DNA from: Rhodocyclaceae bacterium
GTDB lineage: Bacteria > Pseudomonadota > Gammaproteobacteria > Burkholderiales > Rhodocyclaceae
Assembly (NCBI GenBank): GCA_019750575.1
Contig: JAIEOJ010000018.1
Location: forward strand, 1 to 34,700
Reading direction: 5' to 3'
DNA length: 34,700 nt
A program made the position numbers and the translations under genes. The notes under the pieces are model-generated. The model was not told where the DNA came from and ran no database searches. It saw only the letters and a program-made list of their open reading frames with translations. This document shows positions 1-8,470 of this stretch, piece after piece. The stretch's first letter is position 1. Each line of letters opens with the position of its first letter.

Positions 1-351
1 CCCTGACTTTCTTATTGAGATCATCTTGGAGCAGCAGCGCCAAGACATTAATCAACCAATACGCGAAAAGGTAGGTAACCGATCTACTCGCTGCTTGATT
101 GTTTGCTGCCTTACAATTTTGGCTTTGCTTGGGCGTTACCAACGTGGATATTGCAGAGAGTAATGGAGGGGTGATGAGTGTTCTGTCGTGGATACCGGTT
201 AAGAGATTGCTTGCCGGCGCTATCCATTAGACGGTTGTGGGCATCGGCTTATTGCATAAAGTTTGGCCGGTAGCAGCACCAAAAGGTGGCATTGATGTAA
301 TGAAAAGGCCATTCCTTACGTCTATTCAGGTATGGACAGGAGAAAAGTAGA
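1..351. other. No confident gene; possible partial reading frame
   Basis: One frame is open from base 2 to a TAA at 161-163 (about 53 codons) without a recognisable family. It could be the 3' end of a gene that starts outside the window, but its composition gives no support. The rest up to 351 holds no convincing gene. An ECF sigma factor would be expected upstream of the anti-sigma-like gene at 352, but nothing here resembles the C-terminal part of one. Confidence 0.3.
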
Positions 352-573
352 ATGAGCCGAAGCTGTCGCCGTGCGACTGAACTGATGTCCCTACAGATGG
401 AACAGCCGTTGACGCTGGGGGATGATATTTTGCTAAGTGGACATCTATTGATCTGTCCAGGATGTCGCCGGGCAAAAGAACAGATGGGCTTGATACGTCA
501 GATCTCACGTCAAATTGGTGGCCGTAACAGCACAATAAATGTTTCAAAAAATTTCGATGCGGATGACAAGTAA
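352..573 (+). CDS. Small zf-HC2 zinc-finger protein (putative anti-sigma factor)
   Basis: This 73-residue protein has the pattern of the putative zinc-finger (zf-HC2) anti-sigma family: Cys5 after the start, then His31, Cys35 and Cys38 in an HLLICPGC context, followed by a basic helix. The family is known from short cytoplasmic proteins that bind ECF sigma factors, often as sensors of redox or metal stress. The ATG at 352 is preceded by AGGAG at a usable distance. It lies upstream of, and in the same direction as, the bufferin operon, which has an ECF-like promoter. Control of that operon is therefore a reasonable inference. No sigma factor gene is visible beside it. The residues after about 55 have no recognisable fold. 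Confidence 0.65.
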   Translation: MSRSCRRATELMSLQMEQPLTLGDDILLSGHLLICPGCRRAKEQMGLIRQISRQIGGRNSTINVSKNFDADDK

Positions 574-746
574 TCTGGATTCGCTGGCGATTCTCGTTAT
601 GTCATCATCATGTAAACCACTGACGCAGCTTGAGTCTCTCTAGCTGAAGACTCATCTACGCTCGTAAATATGTCGCACCAGCTACAGCTTCCCTTCCTTA
701 CGGGAAGCTAACAAACAAAGAATCGAAAAGAAAAGCGAACCGCGCA

Positions 747-776
747 TGTAAGAAACAGGCGAACTTATACGTCTAA
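747..776 (+). promoter_or_regulatory. ECF-type promoter for the bufferin operon
   Basis: A TGTAAGAAA block (747-755) and a CGTCTAA block (770-776) have the spacing and form of ECF sigma -35 and -10 elements (a GTAA-type -35 and a CGTC-type -10). They lie about 70 bases upstream of the DUF2282 start, and the leader contains an AGGAG ribosome site at about 835-839. The call is by pattern only. DUF2282 operons are often under ECF control, which agrees with the anti-sigma-like gene upstream. Confidence 0.5.
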
Positions 777-847
777 TGCAGTGAGAGTCGGCTGTTTGCT
801 CTCATCTTGGCGAAAGCCACTTCATTTTTCTATTAGGAGCCATCTTT

Positions 848-1126
848 ATGAACGCTAAAACTCGTACCCTGATCCAATCCGCCGCTGCCGGTCTACTGTC
901 CGCTGGTCTGCTGGCTGGTGCCATTTCTACCGCCCACGCTGCCGACGATTCCAAGGAAAAGTGTTACGGCGTTGCCAAGGCAGGTCAGAATGACTGTGGC
1001 AGCAAGAACACCAAGCATTCCTGCGCCGGCCAATCGAAGCAAGACAACGATCCGAACGATTTCAAGCTGGTTGCCAAGGGGACCTGCGAGAACATGGGCG
1101 GCAAGCTCACCCCGGCTACCAAGTAA
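848..1126 (+). CDS. bufA: Bufferin precursor peptide, DUF2282 (BufA1 type)
   Basis: This 92-residue precursor has a Sec-type signal peptide (basic start, hydrophobic stretch at residues 9-27, cleavage near AHA-AD at 29-33). The short mature part has four cysteines at 39, 50, 59 and 80. The motifs [13 protein letters not shown] and KGTCENMGG are diagnostic of DUF2282. In studied relatives the cysteines are converted to thiooxazole-type heterocycles by the MNIO enzyme and its partner encoded next to it, and the secreted product binds copper. All four core cysteines are present, so the peptide should be functional. It is the first gene of a unit with bufB, bufC and a DoxX gene. A good AGGAG site lies upstream. 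Confidence 0.9.
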   Translation: MNAKTRTLIQSAAAGLLSAGLLAGAISTAHAADDSKEKCYGVAKAGQNDCGSKNTKHSCAGQSKQDNDPNDFKLVAKGTCENMGGKLTPATK

Positions 1127-1139
1127 AGTTGAATCGGCA

Positions 1140-2021
1140 ATGTTGGCCCCAGCAACCGCTTCGTCGCTGCCCAACAGAGCCGGCATAGGGTTACGTTCTC
1201 CGCATCTCTCCGAGGTGCGGAGAAACCGCCCGCCGGTTCCGTGGTTTGAGGTTCATAGCGAAAACTACTTCGTCTCAGGCGGCCCGTCCCTTCAGGCCTT
1301 GCTCGACGTGCGCAGCGATTATCCGATCAGCCTGCATGGCGTCGGCATGTCGATTGGCAGTTCAGATCCCCTGAATCAAGAACATCTGCGCAAGCTCGAA
1401 TTTCTCGTCGACACCATCGAGCCTGCGGCTGTGTCCGAGCATCTGTGTTGGTCGGCCATCGACGGTCGGTGGCTAAACGATCTTCTCCCCTTGTCTTATA
1501 CCAACGAGGCTCTAAATCAGGTTTGCTCCCACGTCTCACAAGTGCAGGACACGCTGAGGCGCCCTATTCTGGTGGAGAACGTTTCGAGTTATCTGCGCTT
1601 TCACTCGGACGAAATGTACGAGTGGGAATTCTTGGCACAAGTCGCCCGACGCACGGGTTGCCAAATCTTACTGGACATCAACAACATATACGTCAGTGCT
1701 CGGAATCATCGTTTCAACGAGAACGACTTTCTCGCCGGCATCCCTGTTGGCACTATCGGGGAAATCCACTTGGCCGGCTATGAGGTCGTGGAAGAAGATG
1801 GCGATGAATTACTCATCGATACCCATTCACGCCCCGTCTATCCTGAAGTCTGGACGCTTTATCAAAAAGCGCTGGAGCGCTTCGGCGCGGTGCCCACCCT
1901 TATTGAGTGGGACCAGGATATTCCGAGTCTGGCGACGCTGATGGAAGAGGCTGCGAAGGCGCAGGTTTACTTAGATGTGGTTGCTATTCCAGAGCTGCAG
2001 CGTGTTGCGATGAGAGGCTGA
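1140..2021 (+). CDS. bufB: MNIO enzyme, DUF692 family (BufB)
   Basis: This multinuclear non-heme iron oxidative enzyme has a TIM-barrel fold and is the predicted modifier of the bufferin cysteines. The metal-ligand motifs stand in the family order: EVHSENYF (37-44), SLHGVG (64-69), SEHLCW (99-104), ENVSSY (146-151), LDINN (178-182), EIHLAG (208-213), DTHS (227-230) and IEWD (255-258). With ATG 1140 the protein has 293 residues, normal for the family, and opens with the usual GIGLRSPH segment. The frame is open further upstream, but only as a shadow across bufA. The start follows the bufA stop by 13 bases with a weak ribosome site, so translational coupling is likely. The next gene begins two bases after its stop. 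Confidence 0.9.
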   Translation: MLAPATASSLPNRAGIGLRSPHLSEVRRNRPPVPWFEVHSENYFVSGGPSLQALLDVRSDYPISLHGVGMSIGSSDPLNQEHLRKLEFLVDTIEPAAVSEHLCWSAIDGRWLNDLLPLSYTNEALNQVCSHVSQVQDTLRRPILVENVSSYLRFHSDEMYEWEFLAQVARRTGCQILLDINNIYVSARNHRFNENDFLAGIPVGTIGEIHLAGYEVVEEDGDELLIDTHSRPVYPEVWTLYQKALERFGAVPTLIEWDQDIPSLATLMEEAAKAQVYLDVVAIPELQRVAMRG

Positions 2022-2023
2022 GC

Positions 2024-2809
2024 ATGAACTCGCTCAGATCTCTGCAACAAGACTTTTGCTTGGCAATCTTTAACGAGAAGAAGGATGACATCCTTCTCAG
2101 ACAACATTGTGTCGGTTCCGCCACTCGAGTGCGTGCGGGCATTGCCACCTATCGGCGCAGTATTCTTGCCAATCTGGCCAATGCTGTCGTTGAGACATAT
2201 CCGTTACTCCAGAATATCCTAGGTATCGATTTCGTCCAAGAAGCCGCACGCGTCTATGCGATCGATCGCCTGAGTCACAGTGGCGACCTTAATGCCTATG
2301 GCGGCGACTTCAGCGGATTCTTGGCCTGCTATTCCCCGGCGAGAGAGTATCCGTGGTTACCGGCTGTTGCGGATATGGAGTGGCGCATTCAGCTGATCTA
2401 CGGCGCCAAAGATGCGCCAGCGCTTAACCTTTCTGCCTTTCAGAGCGTTCCTCCCGAACAATGGGAAGCGCTTAAATTCGGTATGGATCCTGGCCACGCT
2501 CTTATCAAGAGTGATTGGCCCTTGGGACGTATCTGGGAGGTCAATCAACCCGGATACTCGGATGATATGCGTGTGGAGTTCAACGAGCCGCAGAGCATTC
2601 TTCTGCATCGTAAGGGTTTTGACACGGCAGTTGATTCTCTGACGCAAGGCGAGTTCGATTTCCTAAGCCACCTCTCACAAGGTGACACGCTCGGCCAAGC
2701 CGTTGAGTCTGCTGTTTACGCAGATGAGAATTTCGATTTCCAAGCGACGTTGCAGCGCTTCATTGGTTCTTCTCTCATCCGCACTGCCTTCCTTTCTGAG
2801 ACATCATGA
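2024..2809 (+). CDS. bufC: DUF2063 protein, MNIO partner (BufC)
   Basis: This 261-residue protein has an N-terminal DUF2063 domain (about residues 5-95, with LQQDFCLAI and the RAGIATYRRSI region) and a second domain that ends in a small helical segment. The family was once annotated as DNA-binding. In bufferin and related RiPP clusters it acts as the partner that presents the precursor to the MNIO enzyme. The ATG at 2024 lies two bases after the bufB stop. The open frame extends upstream inside bufB but is not used. The gene overlaps the DoxX gene by four bases (ATGA). Its fixed position behind bufB supports the assignment. Confidence 0.85.
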   Translation: MNSLRSLQQDFCLAIFNEKKDDILLRQHCVGSATRVRAGIATYRRSILANLANAVVETYPLLQNILGIDFVQEAARVYAIDRLSHSGDLNAYGGDFSGFLACYSPAREYPWLPAVADMEWRIQLIYGAKDAPALNLSAFQSVPPEQWEALKFGMDPGHALIKSDWPLGRIWEVNQPGYSDDMRVEFNEPQSILLHRKGFDTAVDSLTQGEFDFLSHLSQGDTLGQAVESAVYADENFDFQATLQRFIGSSLIRTAFLSETS

Positions 2810-3300
2810 ATTTAAAATCCGCCTGTGGTTTTGCCGAAATCATCTATGTTTTTTCTTCGCGCTGTATTGAATTGATCGAGCGTTGGGTGACGCCCTTGTT
2901 TCTCCTTGTACTTCGTCTCTATGTCGCTGAAGTGTTCTTCCGTGCTGGCGTCCTAAAGCTCTTGGATTGGTCTGCGACGCTCTATCTATTCGACAACATC
3001 TATGCCGTTCCTGTTATTCCACCGCATCTAGCCGCTGTAATGGGTACCGGCGGAGAAACGCTGTTGCCGATTCTCCTGGTGCTTGGCTTTGCAGGCCGAT
3101 TTGCGGCCGCCGGTATCTTCGTGACTAACCTGATGGCCGCGATTTCCTTTCCCGATATTTCCGACCTCGGTCTCCAGGATCACAAGCTTTGGGGTCTCAT
3201 GCTACTTGTTCTGGTGTTCTTCGGTCCCGGTCCGCTCTCTATTGATCACTGGATCAAGCGCCGCCGTGAGAAAAAAGTCAAAGACACCTTCTATAAGTAA
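2806..3300 (+). CDS. bufD: DoxX family membrane protein (BufD)
   Basis: This 164-residue inner-membrane protein has four predicted helices, at about residues 24-48, 70-92, 97-120 and 128-148. It carries the DoxX signature of a charged first helix (RLYVAEVFFRAGVLKL) and the GGETLLPILLVLG segment, and ends in a very basic tail. DoxX proteins are regular members of bufferin and similar RiPP operons, where a role in electron supply or redox support has been proposed but not shown. It starts inside the bufC stop, which argues for coupled translation. The match to DoxX is good; the precise function is unknown. Confidence 0.8.
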   Translation: MNLKSACGFAEIIYVFSSRCIELIERWVTPLFLLVLRLYVAEVFFRAGVLKLLDWSATLYLFDNIYAVPVIPPHLAAVMGTGGETLLPILLVLGFAGRFAAAGIFVTNLMAAISFPDISDLGLQDHKLWGLMLLVLVFFGPGPLSIDHWIKRRREKKVKDTFYK

Positions 3301-3333
3301 AACTCAATGAAACATTCAAGGGGAACTTAAAAA

Positions 3334-4224
3334 ATGAACTTGCTTTCGTTTTTTTCTGGCGCGAAGCGAAATAATGAGGTGCTAAGTATCGAAGATGAAA
3401 AGATGCTGGCTAGCCTCTTGGTACTAGCGTGGGTCGTCGAAGCCCGCGATCCTTATACTGGCGGTCATCTTTGGCGGGTGTCTCGCTTGGCGAAACTACT
3501 GGCAGAAGCAGCTCAACTCCGGCGAGAAGACGTGGCTCGTATCGCGATCGGTGGCTTCCTGCATGACCTCGGCAAGGTCGGGATTCCTGACGCCATCTTG
3601 GGCAAGAAGGAGAAGCTGACAGACGCGGAGTACGACATCATTAAGACACATCCGGAGATTGGTCAGCGCCTGCTTTCCGAACATCCATTCTCAGACCTGG
3701 CGATGGACGCGGTGCTGCTTCATCACGAGACCCCGGATGGACGTGGTTATCCATTTGCTAAGCGTGGCGACGAGATCCCCGTGGTGGCACGTATCGTCGG
3801 GGTGTGCGATGCCTTCGACGCCATGACGAGTAGCCGTCCTTATCGTGCCGGAATGCCAATACCTAAGGCGCTTTCCATCATCAAGGAGAACCTTGGTCGT
3901 CAATTTGACGAACGCTTTGGCAGCTTACTGATTGAGCTGGGCGAAAGTGACGCCTTGACACATATCGTAGGCCATAGCGACGAAGGCATCCCTCTAGAGC
4001 GTTGTGGCAAGTGTGGCCCGATAATCGTCCGTCCCAAGGGTGCGAAACTGGGTGATCCGCTTTATTGTCCTGCTTGCCATGGCGAATACACAATAGCGTT
4101 ACCGGCCGGGGGGCTTGTACCGACCGGTAGGCAAGGCAATGCCAAAGCACTTAAGCCATCACCGGACTTGCTGCTCATCGATAAGCTGACCAAGGAAAGT
4201 CTTCCGGTTTTGGCCAGCTTCTAA
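3334..4224 (+). CDS. HD-GYP c-di-GMP phosphodiesterase with C-terminal Cys4 zinc-ribbon-like tail
   Basis: This 296-residue cytoplasmic protein lacks a receiver domain. The HD-GYP domain (about 25-205) is complete: GHLWRVSRLA (44-53), HDLGK (77-81), THPEIG (105-110), HHETPDGRGYP (130-140), DAFDAMTSSRPYR (159-171) and GRQFDERF (188-195). It should therefore bind metals and hydrolyse cyclic di-GMP. Behind it lie CGKC (224-227) and CPACH (245-249), a zinc-ribbon-like pair of knuckles that is not part of the usual HD-GYP fold and could bind zinc or copper. The gene starts 33 bases after the DoxX gene with a GGGGAAC ribosome site and is followed after 21 bases by a chemoreceptor gene, so all six genes probably form one transcript. 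A copper-linked control of c-di-GMP is an inference from this context. Confidence 0.88.
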   Translation: MNLLSFFSGAKRNNEVLSIEDEKMLASLLVLAWVVEARDPYTGGHLWRVSRLAKLLAEAAQLRREDVARIAIGGFLHDLGKVGIPDAILGKKEKLTDAEYDIIKTHPEIGQRLLSEHPFSDLAMDAVLLHHETPDGRGYPFAKRGDEIPVVARIVGVCDAFDAMTSSRPYRAGMPIPKALSIIKENLGRQFDERFGSLLIELGESDALTHIVGHSDEGIPLERCGKCGPIIVRPKGAKLGDPLYCPACHGEYTIALPAGGLVPTGRQGNAKALKPSPDLLLIDKLTKESLPVLASF

Positions 4225-4245
4225 TCGTCGTCAAAGGGGATAAGA

Positions 4246-5874
4246 ATGAGTGCACTGCGCCAACTTACTATCGGCCGGCGTCTAACGATGGCTTTTTTCG
4301 TCTTGCTTGCTTTGTTGATAGGCATCGTTTTCTTCGCGCACACCCAGCTCGCCAAGCAAGCAGCAATTACACGCGTTATTGTTGAGCAGCAAACAATGCG
4401 GGTGACTCAAGCTGAAGCGTTACAACAGCACGCCAAGAGTGCCGCCCTTCATCTGCTGCAATTGCTTCTGACTCCAAGCAGAGATGAGCGTGTACCGATC
4501 TATGGGCTGATGGACAAAGCTAATGCTGCTGCAGACGAGGCCCTGGCGAGCCTGGAGAGTTTGAGCGGAGAGGATAGTCAAGCTGCCTTGGCTGATCTCA
4601 AGACACTCAGGGGCGGCTACGCAGACTTGTTCAGGGAAACGGTCGAAACCTTAGAGATTGAGGGCAGCCAGTCTGCCCGTGCCCACTTTGCCAAGAAAAC
4701 CGAACCGGCTCTGAATCTGCTCCTAAACACGACTGCAGCCTTGGTTGCTCAGGAACATGTGGCAATGCAAGCAGGGCAGGAACAGCTTAATCAGCAGTTG
4801 GTACGGGCTGAGCAACTACTGATCACGGCAGCAGGCATTGCCGTTGCTCTTGGTCTTTGGTTGGCGTTCGTAGTAACCAAAAGTATTACGCGTCCTTTGG
4901 CATCAGCGGTCACTTTTGCCGACGCGATCGCCAGTGGGAATCTGAGCCATCGACTGGTCAGCCAAGGTAAGGATGAAACCAGTCACATGGCGGTTGCGCT
5001 GAACAATATGCAGGAAAATTTGCGCCAGCTGATTCTGGGTATCCAAAACTCGGCCGACGCGGTTCACGTCGCAGCAAATGCAATGGGCGACCCTATCGCG
5101 CAGGTTCAACAAAGTTCAGCCTCTCAGCATGGTGCTGTGGAAAGCATCGACAACAGTATCAAAGAGCTGGCCATGCAAACTCGTGAGATTTCCGATATCG
5201 CCGCGGGCAGTCGGGAGCAAGCGACCCAGGCGGTTTCGTTAGCGCAGGAAGGGCGAACGCTGATTGCTCAGGCGTCGAAAGAAGTCGTCTCGATCGCCGC
5301 GACTATCAGCGACTCAGCCCGTTCCGTCGAAGAGCTGCGCGAACGGGCAGTTTCGGTCCGCGCTCTGCTAGGCACGGTACGCGAGATCGCTGATCAGACT
5401 AATCTTTTAGCCTTGAACGCATCCATCGAAGCGGCACGCGCAGGTGAAAGCGGTCGTGGTTTTGCTGTTGTGGCGGACGAGGTTCGCAAGCTGGCGGACC
5501 GTACCGCTGCTGCAACTAAGGAAATCAATCAGGTCATCGATGCCATTGACTCACAGACCGATGTGGCTGTCGCCCACATCAGCCAAGGTCAGCTTAAAAT
5601 GCAACGGGGAGTAGAGCTGATCAGTAGCATGGTTCCTTCCTTGGGGCAGTTGAGTGATGGTGCAGAAGCCTCGTTGGAGCGTCTAGACAGTCTGGCGGAC
5701 ACGCTCTCTCATCAAGCAGAGCAAAGCTCGGCTATCGCAGTGAGCGTCAGTGCCATGGGGGAGATGGCGAGCGGAAATACTCAGGCGGTCGAGCGCGTCT
5801 CTTCGACCAGTACCCAGCTCAAGAGTTTGTCGGGCGACCTTCGTGATCAGGTCGGCCGCTTTGTGCTGGCCTGA
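4246..5874 (+). CDS. Methyl-accepting chemotaxis protein
   Basis: This 542-residue transmembrane chemoreceptor has a first membrane helix at about residues 13-31 and a periplasmic helical region at about 32-190 that resembles a four-helix-bundle ligand domain. A second membrane helix at about 191-210, a HAMP domain to about 265 and a cytoplasmic signalling coiled coil to the end follow. The hairpin tip carries the conserved core, seen as [20 protein letters not shown] and [17 protein letters not shown] at about 380-420. No CheR/CheB-tethering pentapeptide is evident at the C-terminus. The ligand is unknown. The position directly behind the bufferin genes and the HD-GYP gene suggests a metal or redox stress cue, which is only an inference. 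A ribosome site (AAGGGGATAAG) precedes the ATG. Confidence 0.9.
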   Translation: MSALRQLTIGRRLTMAFFVLLALLIGIVFFAHTQLAKQAAITRVIVEQQTMRVTQAEALQQHAKSAALHLLQLLLTPSRDERVPIYGLMDKANAAADEALASLESLSGEDSQAALADLKTLRGGYADLFRETVETLEIEGSQSARAHFAKKTEPALNLLLNTTAALVAQEHVAMQAGQEQLNQQLVRAEQLLITAAGIAVALGLWLAFVVTKSITRPLASAVTFADAIASGNLSHRLVSQGKDETSHMAVALNNMQENLRQLILGIQNSADAVHVAANAMGDPIAQVQQSSASQHGAVESIDNSIKELAMQTREISDIAAGSREQATQAVSLAQEGRTLIAQASKEVVSIAATISDSARSVEELRERAVSVRALLGTVREIADQTNLLALNASIEAARAGESGRGFAVVADEVRKLADRTAAATKEINQVIDAIDSQTDVAVAHISQGQLKMQRGVELISSMVPSLGQLSDGAEASLERLDSLADTLSHQAEQSSAIAVSVSAMGEMASGNTQAVERVSSTSTQLKSLSGDLRDQVGRFVLA

Positions 5875-5888
5875 CGAACTAAAGTGCT

Positions 5889-6150
5889 ATGAAGATAACA
5901 GCCCGGCAACTCGAAATATTCATCGCACTCGCGCAAACCGGAAAGACAACGTTGGCTGCCGACGTTGTCGGTATCAGCCAAGCTGCGGTCAGCATGACTA
6001 CTTCTGAACTCGAACAGCAGCTAGAGCGCCCGCTTTTTACTAGAGAGCGGAATAGGCTAGAACTCAACGACTTTGGCCGAAGGATCTTGCCCGAGGCGCT
6101 GCGGGCGATTCACCATGTTCGAAGGATTGAATCGATCGCCACGGACTTTC
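5889..6150 (+). pseudogene. LysR-type regulator, truncated after the HTH domain
   Basis: The reading frame encodes the first 80 or so residues of a LysR-type regulator: ARQLEIFIALAQTG (5-18), a winged HTH with GISQAAVSMTTSELEQQL (28-45) and the wing RPLFTRERNRLELNDFG (47-63). After about residue 85 the LysR similarity stops and the frame runs into IS3-derived sequence until a stop at 6225-6227. The effector-binding domain of roughly 200 residues is missing, so the gene is taken as inactivated by an insertion or deletion. It begins 14 bases after the chemoreceptor gene in the same direction. The exact junction cannot be fixed without a relative. Confidence 0.75.
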
Positions 6151-6187
6151 TAGCTTTAGATTATTTGGATTCATCGCATTCCCATGA

Positions 6188-6481
6188 CGCAAGCGATCCC
6201 CAGACTTTCGCCGGGAAGTCTTTCTGAATTCGCATAATCTGGTCGCCAGCATGAGCCGTCGTGGCAACTGTCACGACAACGCTGTGGCGGAGAATCTCTT
6301 TCAGCTTCTCAAGCGTGAGCGCATCAAGCGCCGCATCTATCCCGACCGCAACGAAGAGCGGTCAGGTGTGTTCGATTACATCGAAATGTTCTATAACTCG
6401 AAACGCCCCCACATCTACAGTGGCAACGTTTCTCCGGTACAGTTCGATCAGCTGTATTTCAACAGGCTGAAAAGCGTCTAG
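6188..6481 (+). mobile_element. IS3-family transposase OrfB, C-terminal remnant
   Basis: The C-terminal end of an IS3-type DDE transposase is left, starting near FRREVFLNSHNLVASMSRRG and running through NCHDNAVAENLF, where the glutamate of the DDE triad lies, then LKRERIKRRIY and FDYIEMFYNSKRPH, to a TAG stop. The first two catalytic aspartates are absent, unless HSHD just upstream is a decayed second-Asp motif. The first in-frame ATG is at 6251, but this is an internal methionine. The matching N-terminal part of such a transposase lies at 8041-8470, on the other side of the glutathione reductase gene. No terminal inverted repeat could be identified with confidence. Confidence 0.8.
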
Positions 6482-6525
6482 TACAGCCGGGGCGATTCAA
6501 AACGATTGCGATTGAGCAGTCGTGT

Positions 6526-7872
6526 CTAGCGCATCGTTACAAACTCTTCCGATGCGGTTGGATGGATTGCGACGGTATTGTCAAAGTCACGTTTGGTTGC
6601 ACCCATTTTTAGCGCAACTGCAAATCCCTGAAGCATTTCGTCCATTCCAAAGCCTATGCCGTGGATGCCAACTATCTTCTCTTCCTTCCCAACACAAACT
6701 AGCTTCATGTGGGAAAGTTGACGGTGATGGGTCACCGCCGTATACATCGACGTAAACATAGATTGATACACCTTCACATTTTCATCGCCATATTTTTCCC
6801 GCGCTTGGGGTTCTGATAAACCGACTGTCCCTATCGGAGGATGGCTGAACACTACTGACGGTACATTCTCATAGTCGAGATGCTCCTCAGGCTTGTTGTT
6901 GAAAAGGCGTTCTGAAAGGCGCCGGCCGGCTGCCACCGCTACAGGCGTTAGCTCTACCTGGCCAGTGATATCTCCCACAGCGTAGATATGCTTAGCGCTA
7001 GTATTCTGATACTGATCAACTTGTATATGCCCTCGGCTTGTAAGAGCAATGCCCGCCGAAGTTAGATTCAGGCCGGAGGTATCAGGTTCTCGTCCTATCG
7101 CCCAGATAACGCAATCAACGTTGTGTTCGATGCCACTTTCGAGCTGAAGCGTGAGGCTTCCGTCATCGCGTTTAACGATAGCTTTAGCAATGGAGCAGGT
7201 ATAGAGGGTCGGCCCTTCCTTCTCCATAACCTCAACTAAGCTGGCACTTAGCATTGGGTCGAAGTTTCGTAATGGGCCTTCATTCCGTACAAAAAGATGA
7301 GTCTCGGCACCCAGAGCCTTTAGTACACCAGCAATTTCGACAGCGATGTAGCCACCGCCTATGATGGCAACACGCCTCGGTAAGTCCGTTAGCTGAAAGA
7401 ATCCATTCGAGTTAATGCCATGTTCGGCTCCGGGAATCTTCCCCATTGCTGGGCGAGTACCAGTAGCAATGAGAATATGGTCTGCCGTAAAGCGCTCACC
7501 GTTGACTTCAACTGTACGCGCATCAATAAACTGGGCAAAACCCTGTATCACGTCGACGCTATTCTTATGCAACCCTGAGCGGTAAGAGGCATGTATGCGT
7601 TCGATGTGCTCGTTCCGACTCTTAACGAGAGCGCTCCAATTGAACTGACTTTTTGTCGCAAAGCCATAATCAGGACCGTAGAGATGAATGGCTTCTGCAA
7701 TCTGTGCGGCATGCCACATTATTTTCTTCGGGACGCATCCAACATTTACACATGTCCCACCGATAGGACCGGTTTCGATCAATGCACATTTCTTACCGTG
7801 GCTGGCTGCTCGGTTGATTGACGCTATTCCTCCACTGCCACCGCCAATAGCGATGTAGTCATAGTGCTTCAT
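6526..7872 (-). CDS. gor: Glutathione-disulfide reductase
   Basis: This NADPH-dependent flavoenzyme reduces oxidised glutathione in the cytoplasm. The 448 residues are complete: FAD site GGGSGG (10-15), redox disulfide Cys41/Cys46 in [16 protein letters not shown](P) site [11 protein letters not shown], the second FAD motif [10 protein letters not shown] and the C-terminal catalytic histidine in AIHPTASEE (His437). The length and motifs fit gor rather than mercuric reductase or lipoamide dehydrogenase. The ATG at 7872 has a GAGG-type site upstream. The gene stands between two IS3 fragments and downstream of a short-chain dehydrogenase remnant on the same strand, with which it may once have formed an operon. 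Redox defence fits the copper theme of the island. Confidence 0.92.
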   Translation of the reverse strand: MKHYDYIAIGGGSGGIASINRAASHGKKCALIETGPIGGTCVNVGCVPKKIMWHAAQIAEAIHLYGPDYGFATKSQFNWSALVKSRNEHIERIHASYRSGLHKNSVDVIQGFAQFIDARTVEVNGERFTADHILIATGTRPAMGKIPGAEHGINSNGFFQLTDLPRRVAIIGGGYIAVEIAGVLKALGAETHLFVRNEGPLRNFDPMLSASLVEVMEKEGPTLYTCSIAKAIVKRDDGSLTLQLESGIEHNVDCVIWAIGREPDTSGLNLTSAGIALTSRGHIQVDQYQNTSAKHIYAVGDITGQVELTPVAVAAGRRLSERLFNNKPEEHLDYENVPSVVFSHPPIGTVGLSEPQAREKYGDENVKVYQSMFTSMYTAVTHHRQLSHMKLVCVGKEEKIVGIHGIGFGMDEMLQGFAVALKMGATKRDFDNTVAIHPTASEEFVTMR

Positions 7873-7947
7873 GGTTTATGCCTCAAGTGTTGTAATCGTC
7901 GATTGATTGCGTTCGAAAGAGTGAAGGGCTTCGGGGCCGTTTTTCAA

Positions 7948-8046
7948 TTACATCGCCTTAATTTCGCCACCGTCAAAACGAAGTGCAGAACCCGTCATCC
8001 ACTTTGCCGCAGGGGACACGAGGAATGCCATGAGTTCAGCTACGCG
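7948..8046 (-). pseudogene. Short-chain dehydrogenase/reductase, C-terminal remnant
   Basis: On the minus strand, the roughly 33 codons before a TAA at 7950-7948 read as the typical end of a short-chain dehydrogenase: ERVAELMAFLVSP, then AAKWMTGSALRFDGG and a short EIKAM tail. This is the familiar pattern FL-SP-A-W-TG-L-DGG of the last helix and cofactor-side loop. Upstream (to the right) the similarity ends at about 8046, where IS3 transposase sequence on the other strand begins. Everything with the Rossmann motif and the YxxxK site is gone, so the gene is a remnant. It sits about 75 bases upstream of gor in the same direction. Confidence 0.75.
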
Positions 8047-8470
8047 TTCATTGTGGCTCACGAACCCCAGCATGTCATCCGAACGATGTGCCGCGTCATG
8101 CGCGTACATCCCAGCGGCTACTACGCCTGGAAGGCCCGCACGGAATCCGAGCGGGTCAAGGACAATCGGCGTCTATTGGGGCTCATCAAGCAATCGTGGT
8201 TGGAATCCGGTGGCGTCTATGGCTATCGCAAGATTACGGCCGACCTGCGCGACCTGGGCGAGACCTGCGGCAAACATCGGGTATATCGCCTGATGCGTAC
8301 GGAAGGCCTCAAGTCCCAGACTGGCTACCGGCGTCGCACTGGCCGCTACGGCAAGCCGGCCGTCATCGCGCCCAATCATCTGCAACAGCAGTTCGATGTA
8401 CCGGCACCGAACCAGGCCTGGGTCACGGACATTACCTATATCCGTACCCATGAAGGCTGGCTGTATGCAG
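8041..8470 (+). mobile_element. IS3-family transposase OrfB, N-terminal remnant
   Basis: The N-terminal half of an IS3-type OrfB is visible: YAFIVAH, then IRTMCRVMRVHPSGYYAW, the HTH_21-like segment GVYGYRKITADLRDLGE, KHRVYRLMRTEGL, and the start of the integrase core with PNQAWVTDITYIRTHEGW, which carries the first catalytic Asp. The frame leaves the family after WLYA and meets a stop at 8476-8478. The second Asp and the Glu are missing. No OrfA precedes it; a dehydrogenase fragment on the opposite strand lies there instead. It is inactive. It belongs to the same IS group as the fragment at 6188-6481, and the two may derive from one element type. Confidence 0.82.

Noticed and set aside
686-709. 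Inverted repeat AGCTTCCC/GGGAAGCT as terminator of the anti-sigma-like gene
   Set aside because: The stem is only eight bases and no T run follows on the plus strand.
5889-6227. Functional short LysR-type protein
   Set aside because: Only the HTH part is LysR-like; the end of the frame is IS-derived and the effector domain is missing.
6188-8470. Intact composite transposon carrying gor
   Set aside because: Both IS3 copies are incomplete, have lost catalytic residues and show no confident terminal repeats.
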